Positions 1-10,678 of a stretch of DNA of 64,000 nucleotides are shown one piece after another. The translations under genes were made by a program, and so were the position numbers. Under the pieces are notes generated by a model. It searched no databases and was not told the origin of the DNA. It worked only from the letters and a program-made list of their open reading frames with translations. Within the stretch, counting starts at the first letter, position 1; the number at the start of each line of letters is the position of its first letter. Origin of the DNA: Helichrysum umbraculigerum (taxonomy: Eukaryota; Streptophyta; Magnoliopsida; Asterales; Asteraceae); NCBI GenBank assembly GCA_949592205.1, contig CATIUR010000012.1:172001-236000 (forward strand), read 5' to 3'.

Positions 1-1334
1 TCTTTGATAATAACCTTCCCTTGCTTAAGGTTATCTTTCCATAAATCATCTTCACAATCATCCCATCCCATGGCAACAATTTGGTCGATTGGTGTAGTTT
101 CTTCAGGCGCATCATAACTAACGTAATAGTCCCATTTGCCTGAATATTCACCCAAAGTTGACCATTTTTCCCGTTTTTGTCGCTGCTTTTTCTTTGGTTT
201 GTTTCCTTTTTTGATGTTGTTTAAAGGTTCTTCTTCTAATTTATGTGCTTCTTCTAGGCATTCTGTGCAGAAGCATACATCAAAAGGGGTATGAGTTACT
301 TCTTCTTGTCTGCATATGCCAACAAATTGTTCCTCATCTTCTGTTAAATTTCCATTATCATGGATTTCCCTGTCTAGCGTATCGACAGAAAATCTTGGTG
401 GTTGAGGATTGTTGTGATATGATCTGAACCTGAGGCTGGTAGTTCTGTCCAGTCTTTGGTTAACTTCTACTCTTGTTGGGATTCTAACAGTTGTGATTGA
501 TGCTGGTCTGAGGTTCCAACTTCTACCTTCCAAATCTTCAATGTTTCTTCTTTCTCCAGGAATTGCTGTTATTCCGTTTGTTGCAAGATGATCTACAACA
601 TTTTCTACACTGTATTCAAAACCAGTGTAACTTGTATTTGAGATTCTTCCAACTAAGCTGACTGTTATCAGAAGGTTACTTTCTCCTCCTTGCCATTCAT
701 CATAACCATGAGTTTGTATTGCTACCTGAATATGATTATGAAAATCATCTATACTTAGTACCATATCGGGTACCATGTATATGAGTTGGGTTCCTGCTGA
801 CAGATCAACTTCCATGGTTCCAATGATCTGACGATCATCTCCCCATCGTGTATCTCTTAGAACTACCAAAACAGTTGTTCCTGCTCCTCTTCTGTGTAGT
901 GCATGAAGCCTTATCATGAACATTCCAAGGTGGACATGTTGCATGCCTGTTTCTCTAAGCCGCTGATGGCTTTGAGTGTTGCAGAGTCTTAAGTCTATCT
1001 GTGTTTCATTTACACAGAGTATTCTTTGTTCTGAGTAATGTTGATAGACTTGATGCCTGACTGTTTGCCTATTGCTTCCATACAGGATTTCTGCTGGTAC
1101 CAATTATGCTCTCCTTTGCCTTGAAATTTCCAATTGCCTTTCTGGACTAAGGACATATTCAAGACTTTGATTATAACTTCTTCCAAATGTTCTTCTTAGA
1201 CTTCTATTGAAATTGTAATGATTTCTGGCCATTTGTCTGTACCCACGAATTTGGTCTTCTTGGGTAGGGAGGTCTGTCTGGGTTTGAGTAGTAGATGACC
1301 TACTCAGGACACTTCGCCCCTGCCTTGAACTCAT
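1..1334 (-). pseudogene. Badnavirus-like ORF3 polyprotein, N-terminal part with movement-protein-like region (endogenous, broken)
   Basis: Seen: an ATG at 1334 opens a 76-codon frame that ends in TAA at 1104-1106. Recognisable coding sequence then continues in the same frame to base 1, since codon phase at 1334 and near 206 agrees. Family knowledge: badnavirus ORF3 encodes a large polyprotein with movement, capsid, protease and RT/RNase H domains in that order. Only the N-terminal portion lies in the window; the stretch after the stop resembles the movement-protein region. The start overlaps the end of ORF2 in an ATGA, the usual badnavirus arrangement. The internal stop argues for an old integrated copy rather than a functional gene. 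I did not check every codon between 1103 and 1 for further stops. Confidence 0.75.
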
Positions 1335-1759
1335 TTCTTCTTTTGAGTTTCTTTCTCGTATTCTTCTTTGAATATTTTAGCTGGGTCTTTGAATACGTAG
1401 ATTGGTCCTTGCTTTGCTTTTGCTGGAGTTTTTCCGTTAATTGATAGGCTGTCTAACCTTTTTGTAAGACTTCCGATTGAATCTTCTAGGTTAGATGGTT
1501 CTGCAGTTCGTTTTCCCAAAGCCTCTATTCCTTGCCTTAATCTTTCAAACTTTTCCTCAAATTCTCCAAACTTTTGAGCTTGTTTAGTTAGGAGATATAT
1601 GAGTGTGTTGTTCTGTTTTATAATTGCAGAATTCTGAAGAGTAACTGGGGATTTGTAATATGATGGTTTTACAAACCCAAGTGCTGGTGATTCGATTTCC
1701 TCTGTCGCCTTTACCGCTTCCTGGTATTCTGAGCTAGCTTTCTGATTAGCTAGGCTCAT
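1331..1759 (-). CDS. Badnavirus-like ORF2 (small virion-associated-type protein)
   Basis: Seen: a 142-codon open frame starting at ATG 1759-1757, overlapping the ORF1 stop as TGATG and the ORF3 start as ATGA. The product is Lys/Glu-rich with a heptad-like middle segment (LLTKQAQKFGEFEEKFERL) and a C-terminal stretch with GPIYVFKDP before a basic tail. Family knowledge: badnavirus ORF2 is a small nucleic-acid-binding or virion-associated protein of about this size, lying between ORF1 and ORF3 with such overlaps. The frame is intact, but the flanking ORFs are broken, so I infer a relic of an endogenous pararetrovirus, probably not expressed. Confidence 0.75.
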   Translation of the reverse strand: MSLANQKASSEYQEAVKATEEIESPALGFVKPSYYKSPVTLQNSAIIKQNNTLIYLLTKQAQKFGEFEEKFERLRQGIEALGKRTAEPSNLEDSIGSLTKRLDSLSINGKTPAKAKQGPIYVFKDPAKIFKEEYEKETQKKK

Positions 1760-2193
1760 CAACCAATTAGGGATTTTACTTCTTGTAAAAGATGTTCTAC
1801 CTTCTGAATCTTATGGTTAAGATCCTCAGATAGTTTTAACGCTTGTTCTTCAACTAACTTTGGTTGTTGTGAGATTTCTCTTACAAGGTTAAGGACTTGT
1901 TTCTTGGTGAGGGGTTTAATTTCTTGGATTTCGGTTGAGATTTGTTTGAAGCTTTTTGTGATTTCAATCTGGGTTTTTCTCTGGTTTTCTTCGCACTTTT
2001 CAAGTCGGTGACTCAAATTTTCAAGATTTTGACTTATTTGATGAAAACTTTTAATAGAAATTTTTGCAAATAAAAACAATTTATCGTAAATACAAGAGAT
2101 GTTGTTGTGAATATCAGAAAGTACAGGTTTTTGATTTTCAGATAGATTTAAAAATTCAAGGTTAGCGGTACGGGAATAATCATACCAATCCTT
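1759..2193 (-). pseudogene. Badnavirus-like ORF1 lacking its start (endogenous)
   Basis: Seen: about 144 codons of open frame ending in TGA 1761-1759. The N-terminal part contains DWYDYSRTANLEFL, which I recognise as the conserved start region of badnavirus ORF1 (DUF1319-type). The rest is a coiled-coil-like, Lys/Glu-rich protein. No ATG lies upstream. The frame meets a stop at 2202-2200, and ORF1-like sequence ends at about 2193, where it abuts a primer-site motif on the opposite strand. The missing start and the inverted neighbour indicate a rearranged integration. Family knowledge: ORF1 is a small virion-associated protein. Confidence 0.75.
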
Positions 2194-2194
2194 T

Positions 2195-2206
2195 TGGTAT
2201 CAGAGC
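2195..2206 (+). other. tRNA-Met primer binding site motif in inverted orientation
   Basis: TGGTATCAGAGC is seen on the plus strand. It is complementary to the 3' end of initiator tRNA-Met and marks the primer site of badnaviruses and many plant LTR retrotransposons. Here it touches the minus-strand ORF1 remnant head to head, so the viral leader (roughly 2195 to about 2300, start not otherwise defined) is inverted relative to the coding region. Confidence 0.6.
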
Positions 2207-2299
2207 TTATAAACAAAGTTTTATTTAGCTCCATGGAAGGCTAAGCCTCCTACTCAGGGTTAACGGAAGGGTTACAATTATGCTGGTTTAATATTGCTT

Positions 2300-3942
2300 G
2301 TTTAAATGTAATTAAGCATTTTAAAACAACCACTTATTTATTTTTTTAGGCAAATTTATTCCCTTATCCCCGTGAAAAATATCCCCTTATATCCCCTTTC
2401 AAAAGGTCAAGTACCGATTAAGAAGCCTAAGAAGGGTGTGAAGGGAAAGCTGAGAAAGGGATTGGTATTAAGGGATTGGTATCAATTAATGGGAGTGGTA
2501 AGGGGTTGGTAAATTAGTTTTATGAAAAGAAATAGGAAGAAGTTTTCTTATTTCTAAAAGCAACTTTTGGGTTATTTTCAACATGTTCCACCCATTTTCA
2601 AATATATATTTTATAGCTGATCAATATGACCCATAACCATCCAACTGTTTTATTAGATTAATTATCAGCCTATCTCACCCTTGACATATTTCTTTATCTC
2701 ATATAAGTTTGGTTCTTTATGGCCCATTGACAATGAACATATTTTAACAAAAACACCTGGCCATCAGTTTAATCTACGATTGCACAAATTCTACAAATCG
2801 TATTCTACAGAATACAAAATTCTCAACCTATGTTAGAGATACACGAGATTCAGCAATAAGTTCATAAATGAAAGAGTGTAGAATTAATAAAATAGCAGAT
2901 TAGGTAAAGAGAATTTGTAATATACTAATATGAAATATGAAGTATAGATATACAGGTAAAAGGCGACGATGAGAGTTCAAAATTTGACTTGATGACGGTA
3001 GTTCACCTATACAGTGCTCGTATGGTGGCCACTGCTGGGGTAACAATACCATATTCGAAGGTGACCACAACGGTTCGAGCAGATCGTTGACATCTATACC
3101 TTTATGTTTCGGACCTGTAAGTTCCAGATCTGTAACAAAACCAACAATCAAAACAAATAACACATCTACACTTCCGGTTTAGATGTAACGCGACACCCAT
3201 CAGATCAATACGATACCGTTGATTTTGTGGCGATTTCTTATTGGCGATGATAGAAATCAACCCCGATTTCTTGTTGGAGATGTAAATAAATTTGTTTTGA
3301 GATAGAAGCACAACATATTTCATGTGTTTATGGTAGTTTTGATTTGGAATTGAAGATGATAGTTATCTGAGCACGTAGATATAATTTAAATTTTCACAGG
3401 ATGATTACCATGATACAGATGAAGTTGGGGTTATGGATAGGTAATTTCAATTTCGATCTGTAATAGGCCGCCCTTTTTTATGTTAGAGGGTAATTAGGTA
3501 ATTAAGTAATAAGCCTAGTGATTTATTAGGTAATCAAACAAGGCTTAGTTATAAATTTGCAAAGCTATTTCAAAAGTGATTAGGCTAATCAGCTTGTCTT
3601 TTAATAATAAAGAGGGAAGAGGGAAGAGGGATTATAAAACATGTTAGCTTAGTTAGATAAAGTGAACATTGGATTTTACCGACTTTGCCTACACAATTTT
3701 TTTTTTTTTTTTTCAATCTGTTTCGCATACATTCAAGCAATTCTTCTGATGGAATAGAAGTTACCATTGACTAGTTCAGGAAAAGGGCTTTTTGGTTTAC
3801 CAAGTATCTAGCAACATATGATATATTGTTATATGGATATATAGTTATACATACTAACTTATGTATTCCTGTATAAGTTATCAAGTTTGTGTCTTTGTGA
3901 AATATATCGAAACTTTAATGTATAAGACACACTCACTTTTTC
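2300..3942. other. Intergenic stretch without recognised gene
   Basis: AT-rich DNA between the viral relic and the 3' end of the kinase gene. Short open frames at 2900-3163, 3102-3323 and 3585-3767 have no recognisable motif and look random. A run of about 17 T lies at 3696-3712. The kinase 3' UTR and polyadenylation site should fall just below 3943, but no site stands out. Confidence 0.6.
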
Positions 3943-5931
3943 TTAATTAGTTTTCACAAGCTTAGGATTCCATGTCACACAAGCCAACCATTTGTTGTCT
4001 ACAATTATAGGATCAACAAGCCTTCTCTTCAGCCCTTCCCTTTTCGGTCTCTCACAACCATCATCACATGGTCTCATGTCATTCTTTAATGGTGTCAACG
4101 GTCTTTCTAGCCTCAACATATCAGCTTCCACAATCTGGTTCAACATATCCAACACTTGGCTCATCCTCGGCCTCATTCTTGGTTGTTTAAGCAAACACTT
4201 GTTAGCCACTGCAGCTAACTTTTGAGCAGACTTAAGGGAATAGTTCCCGTTGAGCCGAGGGTCCAAAATCAGCTGAAACTTTTTTAAGTCTTGAGATATG
4301 TGTGGTCTCACCCAATCCAATAGCTTTTGCTCGTTTTTTGGTTTGTTAAGATCCAATGATCTTCTACCTGTGATAAGTTCATATAAAAAGACTCCATAGC
4401 TCCAAACGTCACTCTTGTATGTGAGGCGTCCTGTTTGAATGTACTCAGGAGCTGCATATCCGACTGTTCCAACTACCTGTTTGAAACAAGAGAATTGTAA
4501 TCCAGTTTACAAAAGTGTTAGATTAGCTGTATTGCGGTCATTTCACAAATTAAAAAAGTAAAGTAACATACCGCTGTTGACACATGGCTTAATCCTTCTG
4601 AAGGGCCAAGTCTAGCCAATCCGAAATCTGAAAGCTTCGCGTGCCAGTTCTCATCCAACAGAATGTTTGAAGATTTAAAATCTCGAAAGATTATCTGCAT
4701 CATGACAAATTGACTCAGTTAGAGGTGGCAAAATTGCAAAATGGGCGGGTCAGGGTTAGGTAACATGTCAAATGAGTTTGAGTTGAAACATGCAGTTTAT
4801 AGAACTGCTGAAAATGGGTTAAAGTTTGTCCCCAACTCCCTATTGAACCACAAACACGCACTTTGTCCATTAATCTGACCTCGTTTTCATACCTTATTGT
4901 GTTAATATGATTAGAAAAACTATATTAGAGGAAAATTAGAGTCTAAATCTTTTAATAAATAATGTTGAGGTTTGGATACATTAGAAATACACTTCGGCCA
5001 ACTTTAAACCCCTTTCTTTCTTAGCCATTTTTTTGTTTGACCCATTTTGGATAAATTTACAACCCAAATGGACCCATTGATAGTAAAATGAGTTAAAATT
5101 ACAACATCTATATTTTAACCAAATAATTTCATAATTGAAATTTCATCTATCTTGACTTGATCAAATATAGGGGTACCTGAAACTCCATTTCTTCATGGAG
5201 ATATGCTAACCCTCGAGCAGCATCTTGTGCAATTCTAAGTCTTGTTGACCATGGAAGAGGTGTTTGAACTCTGCTAGATAAATGATCTTGGACACTTCTG
5301 TTTGGCATGTATTCATACACTAAAAGACGTTGGATCCCTCTTTCATCGTCTTCAGCACAATAGCCAATGAGTTTGACCAGGTTCGGATGGTCAACAAACC
5401 CGAGAACATTTACTTCTGTAATCCATTCCTTATGGCCCTGTAAAACCATAAAATACCAGAGCCTAAGAATCATACTAAATCTTACGGAATCAAAATTTAA
5501 GTATAGATGATAGAATCAACCTGCAAACCCCTTCTGCCAAGTTGTTTGACCGCAACATCTATCTTTTTACTTGACCCCTCTGTATTTCGTAGTACAGCCC
5601 GATACACACATCCAAAACCACCTTCACCAATCACAAGGGCCCGACTAAAGTTCCTAGTGGCTGATTTCAGCTCAGCAAATGTGAATTCTCTGATATTATT
5701 GTTACTATTACGACTCGGCCTTTGAGTCAAACTTGTGAAAGAAGTCTTTGTGGAAGACTCTGTGCTAACATCAGAGACATCGCGTGAAGTAACTTCAGAG
5801 CCCGATTTCCTATCATCTAGACCGGTGGATATGGAAGGAGAAGAATGGGCTGGGGTAGATTCTGTAGTCATCGTGTCATCGTTTCTTTCTCTATGAGAGG
5901 ACGAAAAGGAGAAACATCGCATAGCCTTCAT
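3943..5931 (-). CDS. Receptor-like cytoplasmic kinase, PCRK1/PBL19-type (RLCK VII), four coding exons
   Basis: Exons on the minus strand: 5931-5521, 5437-5177, 4694-4572 and 4476-3943. All junctions are GT..AG in phase 0, giving 442 residues. The kinase domain has the Gly loop GEGGFG (102-107), VAVK with Lys129, FRDFKSSN with catalytic Asp229, DFG (247-249) and GYAAPEY (271-277), so all catalytic residues are present. The N-terminus is MKAMRCFSF followed by a Ser/Thr-rich segment. Like PCRK1/PBL19 in Arabidopsis it lacks Gly2 for myristoylation but has Cys6, a possible palmitoylation site. Family knowledge: these soluble kinases act at the plasma membrane below pattern-recognition receptors in immune signalling. 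Inference: immune RLCK. A second in-frame ATG at 5922 would remove three residues. Length and exon pattern look normal and the gene appears intact. Confidence 0.9.
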
Positions 5932-5934
5932 TGC

Positions 5935-6925
5935 CTGAAAAATTAAGATTTTGCAACGATGAAACAGGTAATTTTGGACAAATTCAGACATGTATATGCA
6001 ACAAGTTAGCCTTGTTACTTTACAAATGTTTGTCTAAGAATACACATTTAATTATTTTGCAATGATTAAGATGATAATAACATCACTTTTACTACTACAA
6101 GAATGATCAATGTAAAATGAGATCTCTAACCAATTTAATTGACAAAGTTAAGCAAAGAATCTTTAACAAGATGTCAACAATCTCTCTTTAAAACACATGA
6201 TGTTTAATATTCTATTCATAAATCACATTTGACCTTCTGAATGTTAATGAATAAATAACTAGTAATGGCTTCCATCTTTTGAGGCTATTAGTTGTCAATA
6301 GATCTTGCCATTAATCATTTAAAAAAGTTTTTGACTCGTTAAACATTTGGTCTAGTACTTTATAGGTAATCAAACTGAGAGGGGAGTGATGCGAACATCA
6401 CCAAAAATTCTCCGTACACTACTAACTAACTAACTGTGAATCACACTTAATAGTGTATGAATTTTTTTTTGGTAACGTACGAATCATCAATCAAACTAAA
6501 AGGAATATATAGGTTTGCTTCTGAACTCCATTGATGAATTAATCATCCTTCAAAAATGAAACATTTATGTTACATAAATTAAACTTTTTTTGGGCATTTT
6601 ATTTTTTTCTGCAAATAAAGAACATGTGATATTTGAACTACAACCAAATATTTTTCCAAAAGATTATGGAAATTGTTAATCTTCAACCTGAAGAATAAAA
6701 AACAAAGCGAAATAATCTTCATCTTCTTTAAATTAACTTTAACGAGTAACCTTAAATGCAGTGCGTGATCGGTATCCAATCCATTTGAACATGTAGCACT
6801 TATAAAAAGCGTTATTGGTTTTTTTTTTTTTTTTTTTTTTTTTTAATTACAATATGCAAATCAAATGAACTTGTAGTTCAGGCTTTTTGTAGTAATTAAG
6901 AAGAGGACTGATAACGAATAAATAC
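5935..6925 (-). other. 5' UTR intron of the kinase gene
   Basis: Inferred: a donor AAAG|GTATTT (GT at 6925-6924) and an acceptor TTTTTCAG ending at 5935, three bases upstream of the start ATG, would remove a 991-base intron from the leader. The stretch otherwise holds only AT-rich DNA, including a poly-T run near 6820-6844, and no other gene. Confidence 0.55.
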
Positions 6926-7051
6926 CTTTAACTAGTAATGTAAGTTGGAGATTGAGAGAAACCCAAGAACTATGAGAAAGCTCTAAACAGCAAACTGATC
7001 ATATATTTGAGGAAAAAACAGCAGAGGGGAGTTTTTAAAGAAGATTTTATA
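6926..7051 (-). promoter_or_regulatory. TATA box and 5' UTR exon of the kinase gene
   Basis: On the minus strand a TATAAAA sequence lies at 7051-7045. About 30 bases downstream begins a pyrimidine-rich leader ending at the splice donor at 6926. Spacing fits a plant core promoter with a start near 7015. The transcription start is inferred, not shown. Confidence 0.5.
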
Positions 7052-7200
7052 AATAGATGGAAGGAATGGGAATTTAGTTGCATAAATATTTGAGATTTTA
7101 ATTAGGACATAAATATATGATGGACAGGTGGATTTAATTTAGCTTACCAAACTTATCTTTTGTCGCCTATTGAAAGTAACATACACAGATATGAATTTAT

Positions 7201-7225
7201 GATGATGATGATGATGATGATGATG
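7201..7225 (+). repeat. GAT trinucleotide microsatellite
   Basis: Eight perfect GAT units followed by a degenerate unit, in non-coding DNA upstream of the kinase promoter. Confidence 0.9.
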
Positions 7226-7479
7226 TTGATAAAAGGAGTGAATTAAAAGTCTTTGAAAGCGAGGTTGAGGATGACACATGTTTAAAACTTTATAAAACGA
7301 CGTAAAGAGCACAAAATCTTCGATCTTCTATTTAATGAATGATTTCATACGTATACTATACATTGTTCCAAAAATATGTTGTTCCCAAATCTCTTCTTCT
7401 TACCAAGTATAGGACATGCGATCTAATCCATTGGTTTATCTTAAGGGTCAGATTCACTACACCATTAAGTGCGGTGTAA

Positions 7480-7837
7480 GGGCCTGTTTACTTTCTACTT
7501 AATGGTTTGTTTCTAGACACTTCTTAATCCAGACAGATAAATTGATGTTTCTTTTTCACTTAATCTGAAAGGAATGTCTGTTTCTGAAATAGGAGGAAAA
7601 ATGAAGCCCTTACCAAAAAGAGGCACTTAATGATAAATATACATTTTTTCAACATTTTTTCTCCAATAGAATTTGAACACGTCATTTTTTATTCAAACTT
7701 TATATCATTTAAGTTCATCATTTTGGTAAAAACAAAAATTACATTTACATAAACAGTACTTGTTATAAACAGACATATTTATCCAAACAGACATCACATG
7801 TAAACAGCACTTAATAGGAAAAAAAGTAAACAGCCCC
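7480..7837. mobile_element. MITE-like element with GGGCCTGTTTACTTT ends
   Basis: Seen: GGGCCTGTTTACTTT at 7480 and the reverse complement of GGGGCTGTTTACTTT at 7823-7837, 14 of 15 matching. Weaker inverted similarity extends about 30 bases further inward (ACTTAATG against ATTAAGTG). There is no coding capacity and the interior is AT-rich. The end sequence resembles hAT-type MITEs, but I could not find a convincing 8-bp target duplication, so the superfamily is uncertain. Confidence 0.55.
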
Positions 7838-8147
7838 AGTATGATTCACATAATACACAGTGTTCCATATTATGTAGCCAATCTAGTTCCCATATTACAG
7901 AAACCAATAACCAGCTGGCCTCGAATCCCAGGCCTATATGAGTAGAATGCCCGCGCGATTCAGCGGATACAAAAATTAAAGGTTTCATGTTCATTGGATT
8001 TGTAATACGTAAACTCTTTACCTTTTTTATTTTTAAAAAAGTTAGAATATGTAACACTATATATAAAAGAAACGTCATTAAAAACTCGATGCTCGGCTTA
8101 CGAGTTGTGGCTGTCAGACTCCATGTTCATGATTGTTAGGTGCAAGT
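7838..8147. other. Short gene-less stretch up to element I
   Basis: No gene or repeat recognised between the MITE-like element and the target duplication at 8148. The only longer open frame (7794-8078, minus) starts inside the MITE-like element and has no recognisable motif. Confidence 0.5.
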
Positions 8148-8152
8148 TATGG
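8148..8152. other. Target site duplication of element I, left (TATGG)
   Basis: TATGG directly before the left LTR is repeated at 26541-26545 directly after the right LTR. This proves element I and its nested insertion entered one site. Confidence 0.9.
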
Positions 8153-9094
8153 TGTGACACCCCCAAATTTGATGATTTGAGGAAGTTCGGTTTGGGTGTC
8201 ACTAATCAATATACAAAGCACATAAGATATAATATGAACGACCACTATATGTGTCTTTTTGGACTTGTATTGATAAAACAAAAGTTTACATCAAAAATAT
8301 TGTTTACATTAGCTCGGTTCCTGAAATTGAGAGATTACATAGCATAATTACTTTTACAAAATATAATAATGCAATCAAATCTCTAGTTGTATGTATGCTG
8401 ACTCGAGCTAATAATCTCTGCCTGTGCAGCCAACCTACTGCTGGGTACCTGTGATACATGCTAAAATGGGTCAGCGAAAACACTAGTGAGCTCACAGGTT
8501 TGTATGTCAATGTATAGTTGTAAGAACCGCAAGATTTATATTGAATTTAAAATGCAATTAAGCAAGATAAAAGTTATACAATCCATGAGCACATAGTCTG
8601 AGCTTAACTTGAGCGCTAGGTCCAATTAAAGAAACCTAACTGGTTTGCCTCCTACGAGTGTCTAATCCACACTCGTTTTCCCAAATGCTAATACATCCGT
8701 TTGACCGGTTAGTGCGTGCTAACCCGGATGAGGATTGTCAATCCCATATGATATCATATACTAACATTCAAGCTAAAATATTAGAGACTATGCTATAGAG
8801 GACTTTAAATTGATTAGCTTGAAACTCATGTAGTATTTGAAGGTTGGTACTTGCGTTCTACTTGTAAAACAAAATAGAGCAGTAATATCACACCCCTAGT
8901 TGTAAAATAGTGAAAATGGGGCCATGAAACTCACTTGAGTCTTGAAGTGTTTAATTTAATAAACTTGAAGTAATTAGCTGTGAATTGGTGTCCAAAGACT
9001 TGAAACCTGAATGTGTCCACGACACTTGAATTGTTATTAATTGTACCGGCATCTCGAAAGACTACCATTGAAGTTGTTATACAACTATATATGT

Positions 9095-9179
9095 CCAAAT
9101 TACTACGATTTGGTTGGTTGTATAGTTACAAGTTACTACGACTTGTTTGATTGAATTGATACAAGTTACAACGACTTGT
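9095..9179. repeat. First hairpin cluster in element I LTR (three copies)
   Basis: Three near-palindromes at 9095-9113, 9128-9146 and 9161-9179, each about 19 bases. Arms are CCAAAT/ATTTGG in the first and ACAAGT/ACTTGT in the other two, around a TACTACG or TACAACG loop. Both arms change together between copies. The same cluster recurs in the right LTR around 25023-25107. Confidence 0.8.
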
Positions 9180-9382
9180 TTGATTTTGAAGTATGTTTTG
9201 AAAACGCGTACGGCCCGTTGGTGGTTTAGTTGAAATAATAATCTCGACATATCTATATTTGTTTGAAGTGTTATACTTGAAAAACATATTTCAATGTCCC
9301 TTAGAAGTTATATTGTTTAATCATTTGAAGTCCCGAATGTCTAACACTTAGTATGAAATTAAATGGTAAATCTGCTGTGTTT

Positions 9383-9709
9383 TGCGACACTATATGCGAC
9401 ACAAGGATACGTCATGCGACACAAGGGTTGTGTCGCATAGAAGTGCGACACAATATCTATACGACACAAGGGTTGTGTCGCATAGATTCGAGATGCTGAT
9501 TCAACAGCGACATAGTGCTTGTGTCGTATAGAAATACGACATAGTATGCGACATAGAGTACGACACAATATTGTGTCGCATGAGTTACGACACTAAAGGT
9601 TTGGTACGACACAAGATGCGACATAACGGGTTTTATGCGACATAACGGGTTTTATGCGACATAACAGGCAAAATACGACACTACATGCGACACAAGGCTT
9701 GTGTCGCAT
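9383..9709. repeat. GCGACACAA/TTGTGTCGC palindrome array in element I 3' LTR
   Basis: An irregular array of TGCGACA-type motifs in both orientations. The clearest unit, 9414-9438, has 11-base perfect arms ATGCGACACAA / TTGTGTCGCAT around GGG. Others include a TACGACACAA arm pairing with TTGTGTCGCA and a GACACAATATTGTGTC core. Repeats of ATGCGACATAACGGGTTTT follow. Confidence 0.85.
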
Positions 9710-10643
9710 TGAAGAACACCAGCCCAGAAAACAACGGCTGTCGAGATTTTTCCGGCCAAAACTCAAATCAAACTCATTTTTAGGCTATAAAACCTTGTTA
9801 TCTTCCTAGTATTGGACATATATAAGTTGTGTAAACATCAAAATATTACATCAAACCAAACAAATCTAAGTTTTTAGAAATTTCCTTACAAATGTAAATC
9901 GAAGGAGATGGAGTCCGAAAATGATGTTGATGCTTTTGTTAATCTTGTTCCCCTTGTAGTGGTGATTCCAAAAATGTGATTTTTGTTGTCGGTTATGCAA
10001 GATCCGAAAATTTGGTGATTTTTGGTTGAGAGGTTTTGGTGTAAGTGTGTGTTTTGTTGAAATGGAAATGAAAGAAAGAGGGAAGGAGAGGTGGGGTGTA
10101 GGTGAAAGCCTCACCTCGCAGTCTCCATCCCGTGCTCCGCGCGGTGTTCGTTTTCTCCGTCATTTAACGTTTTAATAAATATTTTGCGCGTTAATTAACC
10201 ATTTTAAAATGCGAATTTTGTTTAATAATTTAATTAAATTGTTTTACCAACTATCTACTAATTTAAGGATTTAAAATGTGATTTAAATAATTTGTGTACT
10301 TAGTTTTATTTGTTTGCGCGTTTGTATTTTAATTGTATGCATGTTATTTATACAATACGAATTGACTACAAAATATTACGATAAATAATATTTTTAATAA
10401 AATTGAGTTATTAAATAATATTTGTATTACTTAATAAAATTGATCACCAACGTCCGTCTTTATTGTATCGAAATTCATTCGATTTGAAACTCGTACGATT
10501 TAAACAAACCGCATAATTGTGTAGATATATATTCAACAATATATATAATAATTGATACATTAATTAGCCTAACACAGAACTAATTACATGTATTAAAACT
10601 TGATTAGGCACTAAATTCTAGTCCTAAATTGACGGGTGTCACA

Positions 10644-10656
10644 TTCTCCCCCTGTT
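10644..10656 (-). other. Polypurine tract of element I
   Basis: The minus strand reads AACAGGGGGAGAA immediately before the 3' LTR, the expected plus-strand primer position. Confidence 0.85.
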
Positions 10657-10661
10657 AGAAG

Positions 10662-10678
10662 AATTTCGTCCCGAAATT
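10662..10678 (-). other. Pre-PPT hairpin of element I
   Basis: Perfect inverted repeat AATTTCG/CGAAATT around a three-base loop (GGA on the sense strand), a few bases upstream of the polypurine tract and touching the end of pol. The same feature occurs in elements II and III. Confidence 0.75.

Larger units (their letters stand above)
8153..10643 (-). repeat. Element I 3' LTR (2491 bp)
   Basis: Pairs with 24081-26540. It is 31 bases longer than the right copy because one unit of the ATGCGACATAAC repeat region near 9630-9690 is missing on the right. In sense direction it starts TGTGACACCCG and ends GGGGGTGTCACA. A pyrimidine-rich segment near 10050-10115 (sense strand) looks like a leader start. 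Confidence 0.93.

Noticed and set aside
2461..2515. GGATTGGTA repeats as a tandem array linked to the viral primer site
   Set aside because: Only three or four irregular copies with differing spacers; too short to support.
2900..3767. Three minus-strand open frames between the viral relic and the kinase gene
   Set aside because: No motif, overlapping frames and composition like the surrounding AT-rich DNA.
9383..9709. Palindrome arrays as a CRISPR-like array
   Set aside because: Units are irregular in length and spacing, lie in LTRs of plant retrotransposons and have no cas genes; this is eukaryotic DNA.
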